Source: Luscinia megarhynchos (Eukaryota; Chordata; Aves; Passeriformes; Turdidae). From it: a stretch of 64,000 bases of DNA. The notes under the pieces are model-generated. The model searched no databases and had not been told where the DNA came from. It saw nothing but the letters and a program-made list of their open reading frames with translations. The position numbers were made by a program, and so were the translations under genes. Position 1 is the stretch's first letter; each line of letters starts with the position of its first letter. Location of the stretch: contig CM067592.1 of the NCBI GenBank assembly GCA_034336665.1, positions 34,894,779 through 34,958,778 on the forward strand. Reading direction: 5' to 3'. Positions 50,131 to 63,314 of the stretch are shown piece after piece.

Positions 50131-51244
50131 AAAGGTAATTGACGTCTTAGTTTTTCACCACTAAGCTTTAAAAACAAAGGTTTACATGTGAGAGGAGAGA
50201 CTCTAGTAATGCACTTTTAGTAATTTGATGAACTGATGTTCCTGTGCAAGCTCAGAAGACCTGTGAGTATTCTTTCTTCTCTGCAGAGAGAATTTCTGTC
50301 CCAGGTCTGCTGCTCTTCTTGCTATATCCTCAACATGCAGCACAGAGAGGTAAGTAATCTACTGCAAGGATACCCTGGTAGCAGATATCTCCCCTTTGAA
50401 AGAAGAGAGTTTGACATTTAGTATTGCTATTGGTGGCTAGTGCCTGTCTGTCTAAGTCTAGTTAAGGGCTGGTTCTTGATTGGGTGAGTTTATTTAATCA
50501 CATTTAAAGCCTTAAAACAAGAGTCTGTAATTCAAGAAGTCCTTCCAGAGGAAGCCAGCTGAGACAGTGTAGTTAGTCTACATGCAGAAGTTAATGTTCT
50601 AATTGAAATTGTATTGTAGATATATTTTGTGGTTAATTAACTGTGACCCATCTGAATTTTTTCCAATTCACCTATCAGTAACCAAATTCTGGCTTCTGGA
50701 ATTCTTTGGCATTTTCATTGAAATATACAAGCAAGTTGAAGATTTCGCTCTGGCAAATTGTTTATGCTCTATTCTTACGTTGTATATTCATATGTGTTCT
50801 ATTTCAAAATACTTGGTTTCAGTATTCCAAGGTAGTTCCTTTCTGCAATGTAAAAAAACTATGATGTATTCTAGGGAAAACAATCCCCATTATTTATTAT
50901 GACTATGACTGTATATTAACTTCACTTCATGTATGCTGTCTAGAAATATATGACAGCCTTGCTTTGACTATTTAAAAGTTCTGCATAAAGGCTACAGATT
51001 CTAAACTCTCTCAATTGAACAGCAAAATAGCCAGAGTTCAGCATCTGGCTCATTGTATGACTCCTTAACAAAATATTGTTTCAAACAATACCACAAGACA
51101 ATAATTTAATTATTCAAAACAATGAAACTCCCTATAAAAAACATTTTTTAAATCTTCAAGAAACCACGGTTTATTTTCAGTTCTGCCTCGTGCATAATGT
51201 TTTAGCCTTTAATAATTGTATTCATTTAACAGGATCTCAAACTA
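50131..51244. other. AT-rich non-coding stretch
   Basis: No gene or repeat recognised between the two small CR1 remnants. Confidence 0.5.
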
Positions 51245-51338
51245 CAGGAGCCCCAGGCAGCCCTGCATGACCAGTGAGTTGGACCAGACGACCTTCAGAG
51301 GTATCTTCTGTTCTCAGCCATTCTGCAATTCTGCAGTA
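51245..51338 (+). mobile_element. CR1 3' end fragment, plus strand
   Basis: GAGTTGGACCAGACGACCTT followed by 'CAGAGGTATCTTCTG' and the decayed terminal octamers ATTCTGCAATTCTGCAGTA matches the CR1 3' UTR and tail. About 90 bases; the 5' truncation point is approximate. Confidence 0.75.
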
Positions 51339-53004
51339 TATAAGAATGCCTATAAAGGCATCAGGCCAGTATGGAAGCAGTATCATGTTTTTCTCCTGGC
51401 TTGATTTCCTTGATTTAACTCACTACTTTCACTATTAGAATGGTTGTTAGATGAGGCTGTTATTCATTCTCTCTTCCACAGCCCCTTTTTCTTGCCTCTG
51501 TCTGGATTCTGTACCTAAAGTGAGGGAGCTCCTTCAGTGCTAGATGTTTCCTTTGACAAAATATTCTGTGGAGAAATGGTTTAGGAATTATCTTTTAAGT
51601 GGAAGTGTTCACCTACCTGTCTACTTTAATGAACAGCTGTGTCTCTGAATACTTGAAAGCTTGAAGCTCTGAAGCTTGAAAGAACATACAAAAATGCATA
51701 GCTTTCATTATTTTAATACAATAATAGGACTATAATGAGAATAAAAGACAATATGTTCATTTTCATCAGAGGTGTGCGGGAAAATGACTGGGGGGAGAAA
51801 TCAGGTAAAGCTAAGAAGTTATATTCACACTCTAACAAAAATTATAACAGTATGGAAATTATAGGGTGAAATACAATTGCTACTCTCCAGATGGATATGG
51901 TCAGCATGCCCAACCACAATGCCAGCTGCAGCACATACAGTCAGCATGCCATACACAGTACATCCTCAGGAGGACAAAACAGAGGGTGGAACAGAGTGGA
52001 GACACCATGACTCTGTCAAAACCCTTGCAGAGGAAGGAAGTCAGTAGTACCTTGTAACTTGAAGAGCATAGCAGCTGTTCAACCAGAGAAGAAGGATTTG
52101 TTACTGGATCTATGGCAAGATCACAGATACCTACCTTCATCCTAGAGGTTATCTTAGATGTAATACTGGTGTTACCCACTTGCAAGGTATGACAACCTGC
52201 CACTGAAGATGATATAGGGCTAGATCCACTCAAGCTCCATCTAAACATAAAAATATAATAAAAAATAAGTTAAAAATTGTGAGAAGTTAGAGAAGAATTC
52301 ATAGCAGCTCCTGGGATCAATCAGTGGTCTAAATCTCTCTTCTCTCTCATAGAGGTGGCTGTGGAATTTGAACTAATACTCTATATGTGTTGATAAAAAA
52401 CTTGTCCCGAACCAAATCAGAGATTAGAGCTTATCCACATATTGCTTTGAATATGTTTTGGCAGCCGGATATTATCACCGGCAAACCTTAACTTGACAGA
52501 ATTTTCTATTAGATTAAAAAAGAGTGTTACTCCATAAAGTGTTAATTGTGAGCCCTTCAAGGATTTTAACAGCTGTTGACAGCAGTAGCTCTCCACTATG
52601 GAGACCAAGAATGGAATCTCTCTCGTCCTGTTGGCGTGGTTCCCTGAATGCTTCCTTTTGCTGACAGATCAATTTAAGGTGTGGAAACTCAGGAGAGGGG
52701 GCCTTTTGTTTGCACGTGACTCTGAACAAGTCAGTTGAGCTGCCCTTCAATCCAACAGGACTGCTCAGAGAAGGGTCCCCATAAAAGGGAGCTGACTGGT
52801 TGGGCACAAGGGTTTCAGCTTTCCTGTGGCACTGACAGACTAATCAAACACAAAGGATTTGAGAAAATATCTACTTTCACATGGCAGAGATGTCACGAAT
52901 AAGGGCAGAAAAGGAAATTATGTTCATCTATTTCTATTGTCCTAAAGCATAACAGCTGTGACCAGAAAACTTCTGGATTAAGGAAGAAACAACAAACAAA
53001 AATA

Positions 53005-53074
53005 GAAACAGAAGAAAAAAAAAAAGAAAAAGAACCTGCAGAAACAGAAGAAAAAAAAAGAAAAAGAACCTGCA
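53005..53074 (+). repeat. Tandem duplication of a 36/34-bp A-rich unit
   Basis: GAAACAGAAG, an A run, then GAAAAAGAACCTGCA occurs twice back to back; the copies differ only by two A residues in the homopolymer, so the duplication is recent relative to its surroundings. Confidence 0.9.
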
Positions 53075-55269
53075 GAAAAAGCAAGTTACAAAATTAGAAC
53101 CACCTTCTGAACATTAATATGGGAAAAGTAGTGAAACAACAGTTTATAAAAATTAGTTATCGCTTGTAGGAAAGAAAGGAAATGTTTGGGGTTTTTAAAA
53201 TAAAAAACACACAAAGAACACACTCTTCTTCCTAGAATGTAACAATTATTTAATTAAATAAACCAGTTTTTTATGAAAGAACATGAAATAAAAATCTAGG
53301 CAATACCTCCAACTACAAAGGAGCTCAACACTGATAACAGAACCATGCACACATCAAACAAATCAACAGAGCACAGGAGATCGCTAGGAATGAATGAGCT
53401 GGTTTGTCTGGTACCATGTCCCTCTCCATATTTTACTCTGAATATCTGAGGATTTTATCCTCAAAGTGGCATAATTTAACAATTCATCATCTGGAAAAGG
53501 CTTTCCCCAGCTTATAATAAATTCCTTTTTATGCTTTACTGTTAATTGTAGCCATTGGCTTCAGAGATTGAACACTTAAGATCTTTTTAAACACTAAAGC
53601 AAGAAAATCTTGCTTGCTGTATTAGCTTTAATATTATGAGGCAAATTATTTAACATGGGTCACCTAGGAAATGCCAATATATGTGACACTAAGAAGAATT
53701 TCTTACTATTCACTCTTCTATATTATAGGCAAGAAAGTAACTTTAAAATTTTATTTCAAGTAAATTAAAGTCAAACTAAAGAATTTGTGAAAGACCTTTT
53801 TATATAATGAAAATAATACAAGAAAAATTTTTAAAATATAATTTTTTGTCAATCATGAAGGTTAGTGAAACCAGATATGTCATTTTTGTAAAAACCTTGG
53901 TCTAACCTTAACAGCTGCTAATGGAATCATCTGGTTTCTAACTTAGTTGCCTGACCACATCATTGAGTTTTGTATTGTATTTGCTATTTATACTTAAAGC
54001 AGTCTTTTAGACAGCTGATACTAAAATGTCTAAGATGAACAGCAAATTCAGAAATACAGAATTCTGCACAATAGGAAATGCTAAGCATAAAAATAAAAAT
54101 TTCCTCCTGTTAAATGCTTGCTTTTCAATGAGATAACTATAAGTCCAGGATCAGGCACGAAAAAACATCAAGGCAGAAATTTCTTACTGTTTGGGAGTGG
54201 AGGACATCTTGTACACTGCAGAAATACTGAATTTTCCAGAGTCCTAACTGGGCAAAGTGCACAGGTGAATGTCTCCATGATTTAAAAAATCTTATATGAG
54301 TAAGTGCAGCCAAGGAATAGTCAGCTCATTCTATGACTTGTGTACATCATGCATCTTGAAGCACCATCTTGATGGTTTCAAAATTTGCATTTAAACAAGT
54401 TAGATAATGTTATTCCTACTACAGAACAGGGGCTGTAGTATCCAGATCAGGTCACTGTAGGCAAGATTTATCTAATAAATGGAATCATTTGAAATATTCC
54501 ATTAAAAATTCAAGACTTAATCACAAATATCTGTGAACACATACAATTTTCCACTCCAAATATTGAATAAACCAAATTGGTATCAAGAAAAAAGAGAAGA
54601 CACACACAAGACTTACCTAATTAAATTACTTGTCAATATTTTTTGTAGTGTTTTAAGGATTTTCTCAGTACAATAGAATCATAAACCAAGCCTGAAGTAT
54701 GTGGATATACTATAAGACCCTAAAAACCTAAACTCAGTTTAAAAAAACAATCACAAGAACCACCACAAAGAAAAAAGAAATCACATTCACCACTAAAAGA
54801 AATTAAAGGTTGAAAAAATAACTGAAATTCCCTTTATTTGGTGCAAAATCTGTAAGACAATGCCACTTTACTGATTTAATGCTGCATGCCTGTGAGAGGA
54901 AATACTGACATTAGTATACTATTTAGATGATTCCAGTGAAATGTTGTTAGAAGAATTTTTTTTAAAAATTGAAATACTAATATTTTTTTCCCTTTCCTAA
55001 TATATTTTAAACTAAGTCTTCCTTCCTTTCTTCTTTTCCTCCCTTCAACTAATCTTGACTGCTTAGCAATTAGGGAAAAGTCAGTCTGCTGGTTTTGCTT
55101 GTTGAAGCTCCCCAGAGTTTTGATTAGAGCATCTGTCCCACCTCTTGCTTGTACTCCTCACAAAAATACAGTGAGGATAGCATGTAAAATTTTCCATTCT
55201 CGTAAGCTCCTCACATTTCCCTGCTCTGTCTCCCTCTTAATTTCCAGCCATAAAGTTTTCCAGACACCT

Positions 55270-55316
55270 ATGTATATCCCATGTATATCCTATGTATATC
55301 CTATGTATATCCTATC
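55270..55316 (+). repeat. Short 12-bp minisatellite (ATGTATATCCTA)
   Basis: About four tandem copies of ATGTATATCCTA, the first with CCC in place of CCT. Confidence 0.88.
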
Positions 55317-57614
55317 CAGCTGAAATCTGACCTTATAATTTGCAGAATTTTTTACATATTTCAAAAATTTTATTCTTTGAAACTTTACCCAGGGTGATGC
55401 ACACTGTTAGGCATATCAGTACAATCTGAATTGTGATTCAGATATATCCATTAAAATAAAACATTTCTCATTGCAATGTAATACCTGTGACTTCATAGAA
55501 AATATTCAGTCTTTAATTTCTTCTTTTTACACTTATTTTTCCATCTCTTAGCTGATTGTATGCTTTCATTCCTCACACTTGGAACATTCTCCCTCAGACT
55601 CCCTAAATCCCCAATTACTTTAAAAAGTCCCTTGCCTATCAAAAGTACTGGAAAACCATACTCTCAAAATTTAATGTACAATACTACAGTCCTGTAAAGC
55701 TATAATGAATATCTAATTTTTATTATTAATATATTCTTAAATGAAGAGTTAGGAAAAAAAATTTTTAGGGAAAGGAATAGCATGCTTCAGAACTACACTC
55801 ATTATTCCAAAAACAGGAGCAAGATACTGTTGAATACCTACCTTCTTCCACTTGTTCTCCTAACTTTCTTTCTATTTTCCTTATCTACATGCTAAAATTA
55901 ATTCAGAAAACTGTGGCATATTGAAAATAATTTAAAAATTACTGCTTCAGTTTGTTGTATTTTTTTCTATGTTCGTTTTTCTTCTCATTATTCAAACTAA
56001 ACTATTTAATGCGAGAATATGACATTTTAAAAAGTAGCTTACTTATTCTATTTATAAGCCCTATTTATTTATCAGAATATGAGATACTTTCCTAAGTGGA
56101 CTTCACAGATAGTTGCATTGACAAAACTTTCAAAATTTTAGGAAATTTGATTTGAATGACCACTTCTAAGAGTAACTTGTGTATTAAAATATCTTCCTAT
56201 AGCATCTTGTGAAAATGGAAATTTGATCAAAGCATACATAATATTTTAAAAGCAAAGCTGATGTGACACCATAGATGACTCTTTTTGTCTTCTTAAAGTG
56301 AAAGAGTACAAGAGGTTTGACTTTGGTATTACATGTCAAACCCATGAGTTCTGTTACTTCTCAATAAGCCATTGAATTTAGAGATTCCAATGTGTCGTTT
56401 TAGATGTGAAGCAAGAGTGGAATATGTAAATTGATTAATAGATTTGAGACAAGAAATCAAGTACAAGCCTGTTAAGCACTTAGGATAATTAAGAGTATTT
56501 CATAAAGGATTATCTGTCACGCATGCCTGAACCTTCAGCTCCCATGCAATTTTTAGTTTTCAGTGGTCTTGTGTTTGTTTTTACCATGTGTACATATTTC
56601 CTATCGTTCTCAATGGGTCCAGTGCTTGCAAGATATCTCTTAGGAGGTGTGGTCAGTGATGAGTCGAATGATCTAATGAAACTTTCTAAATACATACATA
56701 ACCTTAGTGAGGGGAGTTGAGGGTCATAGCCAAACAGAGGTTCTGGTTGCTTTTAATTCCTGGGAACTCTTGTTATCTTCTAAGCCTAGAAAAATTTCTC
56801 TTTTTTGTGAAATTGCATTTTGAAGCATTTTGGTGCTTTGCACTCTCTGAAATGTTTACAAATGTTTCTCCTACTAACTTTAATTCTCTCTGTGCACCTT
56901 CAGAACATCAAGAACTCTGCTGCTGTCAACTCCAGTAGAACATGAAAGCAAGAACTAAGAAAATCTCTACATTACCTTCCTCTTTTAGCAAGAGAGCATT
57001 AACCCATGAAACAAAAGAATGTTGTTGTGAAATTCTTCATTCTGTTGTCTTGAGCTTACTCAGATTTGCTTTCCTGACATATCCTAAAGTAAATTGACAG
57101 ATCATAAAGTAAAATTCATGACACACTGATAAACACCATAATTAGATGCTATGTTATTTATCAATATATAATTTTGCATTTGAATATATTATATTAAAAT
57201 ATTATAATTATATATAATTATTAATAGAATACAATATTAGTATTTTAATAAATTGTACTTCCCTATGCATTTAATTATTTAGAAATATTGAAAAAAAAAA
57301 GTAGAAAAATTCTACTGATGAGATGGAACAAGAGAGTGAAGTTAGTATGGGCTCAAACTTTTCTTATGGAAGTGCATTTCCTGGTTTTATTTGAAAGTCC
57401 ACAACATTAACAAACACAGAGCTCCTCTTTAATTTAATTTTTGATACACCAACCACTTCATTACTCATCTTTTTTTTTTACATAAAACATTGTTAAAATA
57501 AGAGAACTCAACACTTCTGATGACCAAACAAATCCTGCACTAATCTCCAAACACTGCACAAATATTTTAGTATTTATACTTTGCATAGTTTAGACTGAAC
57601 ATGTAACAGAATTT

Positions 57615-57642
57615 CCATAAAACTATTCCAATAGTTTTATGG
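57615..57642. repeat. Perfect 13-bp inverted repeat with 2-base spacer
   Basis: CCATAAAACTATT and AATAGTTTTATGG are exact reverse complements separated by CC. Confidence 0.88.
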
Positions 57643-59373
57643 TAGTTCATCTATGTAAAAATAAGCATGATACAGAGAGATGTCAATTTGAAATGCATTA
57701 AAGAGCAATATATTTAATGTGTCTTTGTCATAAAGTTTCAGTGGCTCACAAGACATACACCAGTTATTAGCTAACAAGCAGACTAACTAAAGAACTGTAG
57801 TAAACGAAGTCAGAATTTATTAACTTTAATGGTGAGTAAAACCATGCAAACGTTTAGTACTGGAATCAAAGTGAAATTTTCAATAGAATTCTTTCTTCAT
57901 AATAGTCTGAATATTTAATTTTAAATTGTCTGGGCAATTAAATCCAGTTATTTCTCTATTAGAGTTCAGTTCCTAAATAACTTTTGAAAATGGCATTTAG
58001 GCGTGTAATTTTAGTGAAAATAAAGGTAAGCATAAAATGTAACAAAACTGAAGAAGAGAAACAAGGGAATTTTATATTAAAATTACAAAGAGAAATTTTT
58101 CAGAAATGTCACATTCTAGTTCAATGTTCAGTGCCTATATTAGTAAAATACACTGTTAGGAATCATGAATTCAAAATGTGTTGCATGGGAATATGGGAAT
58201 CAGGTTTGAGCTACCTGGCATGGTTTTTCCAATTCTTTTACCTTGAAGCTACTTTAGAAATTGCAAATAGATAACAGTCACAGCCCATTGTCCTTGAGTA
58301 GGGTCCAGGCCTGATTCCTGGCTAGGCTTTGGAGCAAGGATATTGTTGTGCAAGAACATAATTCAAGTATTACCTCTACCATGCTCCAATCTTTTCCTTG
58401 CATTTTCCTAGGCCATAAAAGCCATATTACTCAAAATGTACCATGTGTCAGAGATGTATGAAGTATCAAGCATCATCTGTTAAATCTAAAGAAATGTAAA
58501 AGTGTAAGAAATAGAAATTAGAAGTAAGGCTTTAAAATGTCTTATTTGACAAAGCAATGTTTCAGAAAAAGGTAAAATAGTGGAATTACTTTTAGTTCTC
58601 CAGAAAAGCAACACAATGATGAATTTACTCTCATTTCAAAAGCATTATCCAACAATTTTTTTCTTTCAAATTATCTTTATAAGGGAGCTAGATAGGTTTT
58701 CAGGCCTCTTCCCTTTTTCTTTTCCTCAAAGAAAAGTACAGCTAGGCTTTTCTTTCTTTGGTGACAACAATTAATTGCAATGTTTCAAAACACTCATTCT
58801 GTTGCTAGTAGATGCAATTTAAGAAATGGTAGGTGTAATAATCACCATTAAAAATAAAACAAAACCAGGCCTCTAATGAAAAACTTAGAAAGTTTGAACC
58901 AAGGACTGAATGAGGGGAAAGAAAAGGCAAAAAACCACAAATACTAAACTTTGTTTACATTTTTTGTATAAAAACCTATGACAATTTTTAGGCAAATACT
59001 AATAGCAAGTAAAACTTGATATGGAATGCTAGCAATTTATATTTGGAACTCCTTAACACAGAAGTTCCTGTTTGGTATACAATTAAAAAGTTAAAGGGAG
59101 ATCTAGAAAATGGGAAGGGTGCAGTCATACACTAGATGAAACATCAGGCACATAGGAACCTAAGAATGATGGTTAGAAAGAATAAAATTATACTTTGTTT
59201 TGCAAGTTTCTGTTACTGTTTCCTGAGGCGTTTGCAGGCAAAGAACCTTTAAGCCTTTCCTTCTTCCTCTTATTCAGTCAACCTTGTGGCATGTGCTGTT
59301 CTGATGAAATATTTGCACTAAACAGAATGTAAGTACAAAACATGCAGTGATGGATAGTACTGTTTTTCTTGCA

Positions 59374-59414
59374 ATTTCTTTTTTTTTTTCTTTTTCTTTT
59401 TCTTTTTTTTTTTT
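59374..59414 (+). repeat. T-rich (CTTTTT)n tract
   Basis: Poly-T interrupted by regularly spaced C residues. Confidence 0.8.
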
Positions 59415-60965
59415 AAATCAGGAAATTCTAAACACACATCCCCCTATGCTATCAAATCACAGAATAACTGGATTAATTTGGAGTTGCAGCAATGTCAGAG
59501 CAGTTACTAATTTTGCACGGAAAATAAATAAATAAATTCCACAAAGGCTTGACACTTTTCCAGCTCCTGAAATAATGTATTATTAAAAACAAATTATGAT
59601 GTGTCAAACTGCATCGTATTATGATGTGATGGGGATGTAAAGCAGACATAAATCCTGGACTTTGGGAAATAAATTTATGATGTGCTGTGTAGCTTCATGT
59701 CATGAAATGAAGTCGCAAAATTATTTTAGACTGTATTACTGAAAGCAGCTTTATTTCCCCCCAGTATCATTTAAATTCTCAGCTGAGCAAAGCTTATTCA
59801 GGAAAGGATTCGGATTTAGAATTAGGAAAAATCAGAAATGTTTGTTCCCTGTCCTTTTCTTCCATAGTTGATTGTTTTGTTCTTTTGTTTTTTTCTATCA
59901 AGACCTATCTAGACGTACCAGAATTTTGAACTTTGAAGGTTTTACTGAACTTGGCAACAAATCCAAAAACAGCTGACTATCTTTCATCAGCTTCAGTTGT
60001 ATTGAATTTGAATCAGTCATGAATATGACAGAATAAAAAAAAAAAAAAATTAAACAGTAAAAAGAAATCCTCTGGCAAATTCTACATTGCAGCTCCTTCC
60101 TGGCCTAGTATTTGCCCATACTACAATAGTTTCAAGAAATCTTTGCAGCCCTGAACAAAGGTTCCCCACTTGAAGACCATTCTTAGGGGTAACTCCAAAC
60201 AGACTAGTTAGCCAGCACTGACATTGCAGTGTGAGCATCACTCATATCCTTCTATTTTCTCTGACAATTGTTTGGGTATTTGCTAATTTTCAAGGAAGAT
60301 AATTCAACAGTGGCCAAGTGTGTCCCTAACTTATGATGCATATAGGAAACATTAATGTTTAAAAGTCTCAATGGCACAGATTTTAGGTTAATGCCTCTGT
60401 GTAATCTGCTAATATACTAAAGCTGATCTCTCTCTAGAGAAAGAATTGTCTTTTCTGTCTATATGAGCATTTTGTCTAGGCTATCTGCCCCAGCTCAGAC
60501 AAAGGAGCCATGCAAAATGGTTTGCAATTCTGGAGCTGACCCATACAGAATCCTTAGGTGACAGCTGAGGACAAGTCAGATGAAGCACACAGTCACACTT
60601 CTCCAAAATACTGTCCTGCATTTAGACTTTTTATAAAAGACCCATTTCCCATTTTTTCTACATGGAAAGTATCAACAAAGAATAGCTCTTTCAAATTCTC
60701 AGGATCCATATGATTACTACTCACAAAATATTGTTCCAAAACAGTGGACATCAACAAATTACTGTGGGCTGACAAAGTTGTTTCTCCAATTTAAGTGCTT
60801 CCTTACTATCATTCTAGTGATATGGAATCATGGGCTTATCCTACTGCATTTAAGGTATAGCATCTATAGCATATATCATACATGGCATGCTTTAAATATT
60901 GTTATTAGCTAGCTGACAAATTTACAAGAGCTATTTTATTGGCCTCTTTATTCAAAATATACATG

Positions 60966-61457
60966 TGTCCTGGTTTCAGCCAAGAAGTTTCTGCTAAGTT
61001 TCTGCAGTAGCCATGGGGGGCCCAGCTTGGAGTTGCATGGGCATAGCCAAGACCCTAATGTTATTCTATACCATCTTACATCTGTGCCAGGGAAGTCACA
61101 GGTGAGTCACAGGAGAGACAGACTCACTTCTGAGAAGGACATTGATTTTCTGGGCAGGAGAGAGTTCGGTGTGGTGGGACAGTTAGTATTTTGTCACGGT
61201 TCTTTTGTGTAAATAGTTTCTTGGTTTCATACCTTTTGTTGATAATATTGCTGCTGTTACTGTTTGTTTTTCTTGTCTCATTGTTGTTTCCCATAAATCA
61301 CTCTTATCTCAGCCCATGATCTTTGCCTTGTGTGCCCCTAGTTCTCCTCTCCAGCCAGGTGCGAGCAGAAGACAGGGGAGAGACGATGCAGGTGTGGCTT
61401 TGGAGTCTCAGCTGGGGAGGACATTAAATTGAGAAGTACTACTCCTAAATTACAACA
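60966..61457 (+). mobile_element. 5' LTR of an internally deleted ERVL-type provirus
   Basis: About 492 bp from TGTCCTGGTTTCAG to CAACA. TGTCCTGGTTTCAG is the characteristic start of avian ERVL LTRs. Shared with the 3' copy at 62845-63314: GCATGGGCAT, CTCACTTCTGAGA, TTGTTGATAATATTGCTGCT-like and TGGCTTTGGAGTCTCA blocks, in the same order. The two LTRs carry many substitutions and indels relative to each other, so the insertion is old. Confidence 0.85.
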
Positions 61458-62844
61458 ACCTTATCTGGTATCAAATCTTGAGCATGAGGGATTGAAATTG
61501 CAGCAGAGCTGTCCTTACCAAGGCAGAAACACACTTAGTCGGAGCACTAGTGGAATCCCCAGTCTCAATGTTGCTTGACTGTTCGCGTGGGTCCTGTAAC
61601 TAACACATATGTTCTAAGCGTTCTAGCAGCGCTCTTTTTCAGTGAGAGAGGGATCAGGATTACTTTGTTGCTGTATTATGTGATACCAGTTTATGACATT
61701 GTAACATCAAGTGCATTGGGGGTGCGTATTCAGCGTCATTCTCCTGCTCTGGACTTGGGTGACACATCTACGAATTTATTAACAATCATGCTGTGATTTC
61801 AGCTGCCAATCAGATGAGGCTGCAGTGACCTGTCTGCTCTGATGCTGGGATAACATGTCCCACGGTAGGAAACTAGATGGTAGTAAAACCAAGCAACTAT
61901 GATCCCTGTCCTAGGATGTAGGCACTGACAAGGGGATGGCAAAGAGTACAGAACGTCTCAGCCTCTGCCTGACTTGACTCCTGTCAAGTGTAAGGGAAAG
62001 GTGTTCTCACAAGGACGAGCTAGCAGTCTGCCCAAACAGACAGAACATTACAGAGAAAGGTGTCAGATAACTGAGAGAATTACCTGTGATGGAGGAAATC
62101 TGTGGGGATTCAAATAACAAGTAATCCCCTGTAGATCCAGATGGGGTCCCATGTGCACAACTGATACGGTGGAGTTTGTATGGAGAATGCTATTGTCATG
62201 TACCTGCTCATTGGCAATGATCTCAATGAAAGAAGTAGAAACTGTTCTTCACAGTGACTCTTTGCTTCTAGCCACAGGAGTAGTTAACAACTAATTGAGC
62301 TGACCTTGCCCAACCAAAGCTTCCTTGTCCTGTAGAAGGTGATAAAGTCTCCATAGTGTGTAGGAGAAATAGTCCTGCCTCAAGCAAAAGGATGCCCATC
62401 TGTGGGATTGTTTTGGATCAAGGTGCTGGGTGTACTTGGTGGGTAATGCAGAGGGACCAGGAAACTCAGTATGGCCCTCAAGGTGATTTGATTTTGGGGT
62501 GAGAATGGTCTGTAATCCTGACTTGCATAATATTGGTTGCTGAATGACACTGCCAGTATATGCCGGAGCTACCCTAGGCAACGAGTATGGAGTCTGCTCC
62601 AGATACACCAGTTATCAACTGGGGATGCCAACTGCAACCACTTGACAGCTCACCAGCCCTCCTGCCCTGGAAAACATCTAAGGCAGATGGAATCCACAGT
62701 CATGGACTAAATGAAAACAACTGACAACTTGGAGGAGCAGACACTGATTATGAAAATGATACCTGTGCTTGAGAGTAAATGTATATGACCGGAAAGTATA
62801 GGATCTGGGTGTGATATTGATGGCATAGAATGAAGAGTGGATAA
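61458..62844 (+). mobile_element. Remnant internal region of the ERVL-type provirus
   Basis: About 1.39 kb lies between the LTRs, against several kilobases in a complete ERVL, so most of the coding region is gone. A TGGTATCA at 61466-61473, eight bases after the LTR, resembles a leucine-type primer-binding site (tentative). The plus strand is open from 61575 to 61796 (73 codons, no ATG near its start) without a domain I can name. Near 62406-62490 a short plus frame ends in a stop before the 3' LTR and could be the last part of the polymerase region. No protease, reverse transcriptase or integrase catalytic motif is seen. Minus-strand frames here are shadows. Confidence 0.6.
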
Positions 62845-63314
62845 TGTCCTGGTTTCAGACAACAGGGTTAATTTTTTACAGCAGCTGGGAGGGACGGGAG
62901 CCTGGAGATGCATGGGCATGGCCAAGCACCTGAATCTTATTTAATAGCTGTCTTATGTCATTGCCAGGAGAAAGGAACTCTCTCACTTCTGAGAGAGGAA
63001 TCTATTTCCTGGGTGGAGAAAATGTGGTGGGATGGGACAATCATATTTTATCATGTTTTTCTGTGTAAATCATTTATTTGTCCTGTATCTTTTGTCAGTA
63101 ATATTGTTGCTGTTACTGCTGGTTTTCTTATCCCATTTCTTTTTCCAGTAAGTTGTTCAAAGGCCAGTGGCCTTTGCCTTTGGTGTCTCCAATTCTCCTC
63201 TCCAGCCACCTGTAGGGGGAAGAGGAGGATGAGGAGAAGCACGACTGGCATGTGGCTTTGGAGTCTCAAGGAGGGGGATGCTAATTTAGGGAGTACCATT
63301 CCTAAACCATGACA
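62845..63314 (+). mobile_element. 3' LTR of the ERVL-type provirus
   Basis: About 470 bp, TGTCCTGGTTTCAG to CATGACA, co-linear with the 5' LTR. The outer flanks ACATG (60961-60965) and ACTTA (63315-63319) share only three of five bases, so the target duplication is decayed or the ends came from different insertions. Confidence 0.83.

Larger units (their letters stand above)
51339..60965. other. 9.6-kb AT-rich stretch, no gene or transposon seen
   Basis: Only local structures are visible: a tandem 36/34-bp A-rich duplication (53005-53074), a 12-bp minisatellite (55270-55316), a perfect 13-bp inverted repeat (57615-57642), an AT-rich block (57176-57250) and a T-rich tract (59374-59414). A 115-codon minus frame at 51901-52248 and a few others of 60-99 codons have no recognisable domain. 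Confidence 0.5.

Noticed and set aside
51901..52248. 115-codon minus-strand frame as a possible exon or pseudogene
   Set aside because: The composition is not simple-sequence, but no domain, splice pattern or family resemblance could be recognised; too weak to call.
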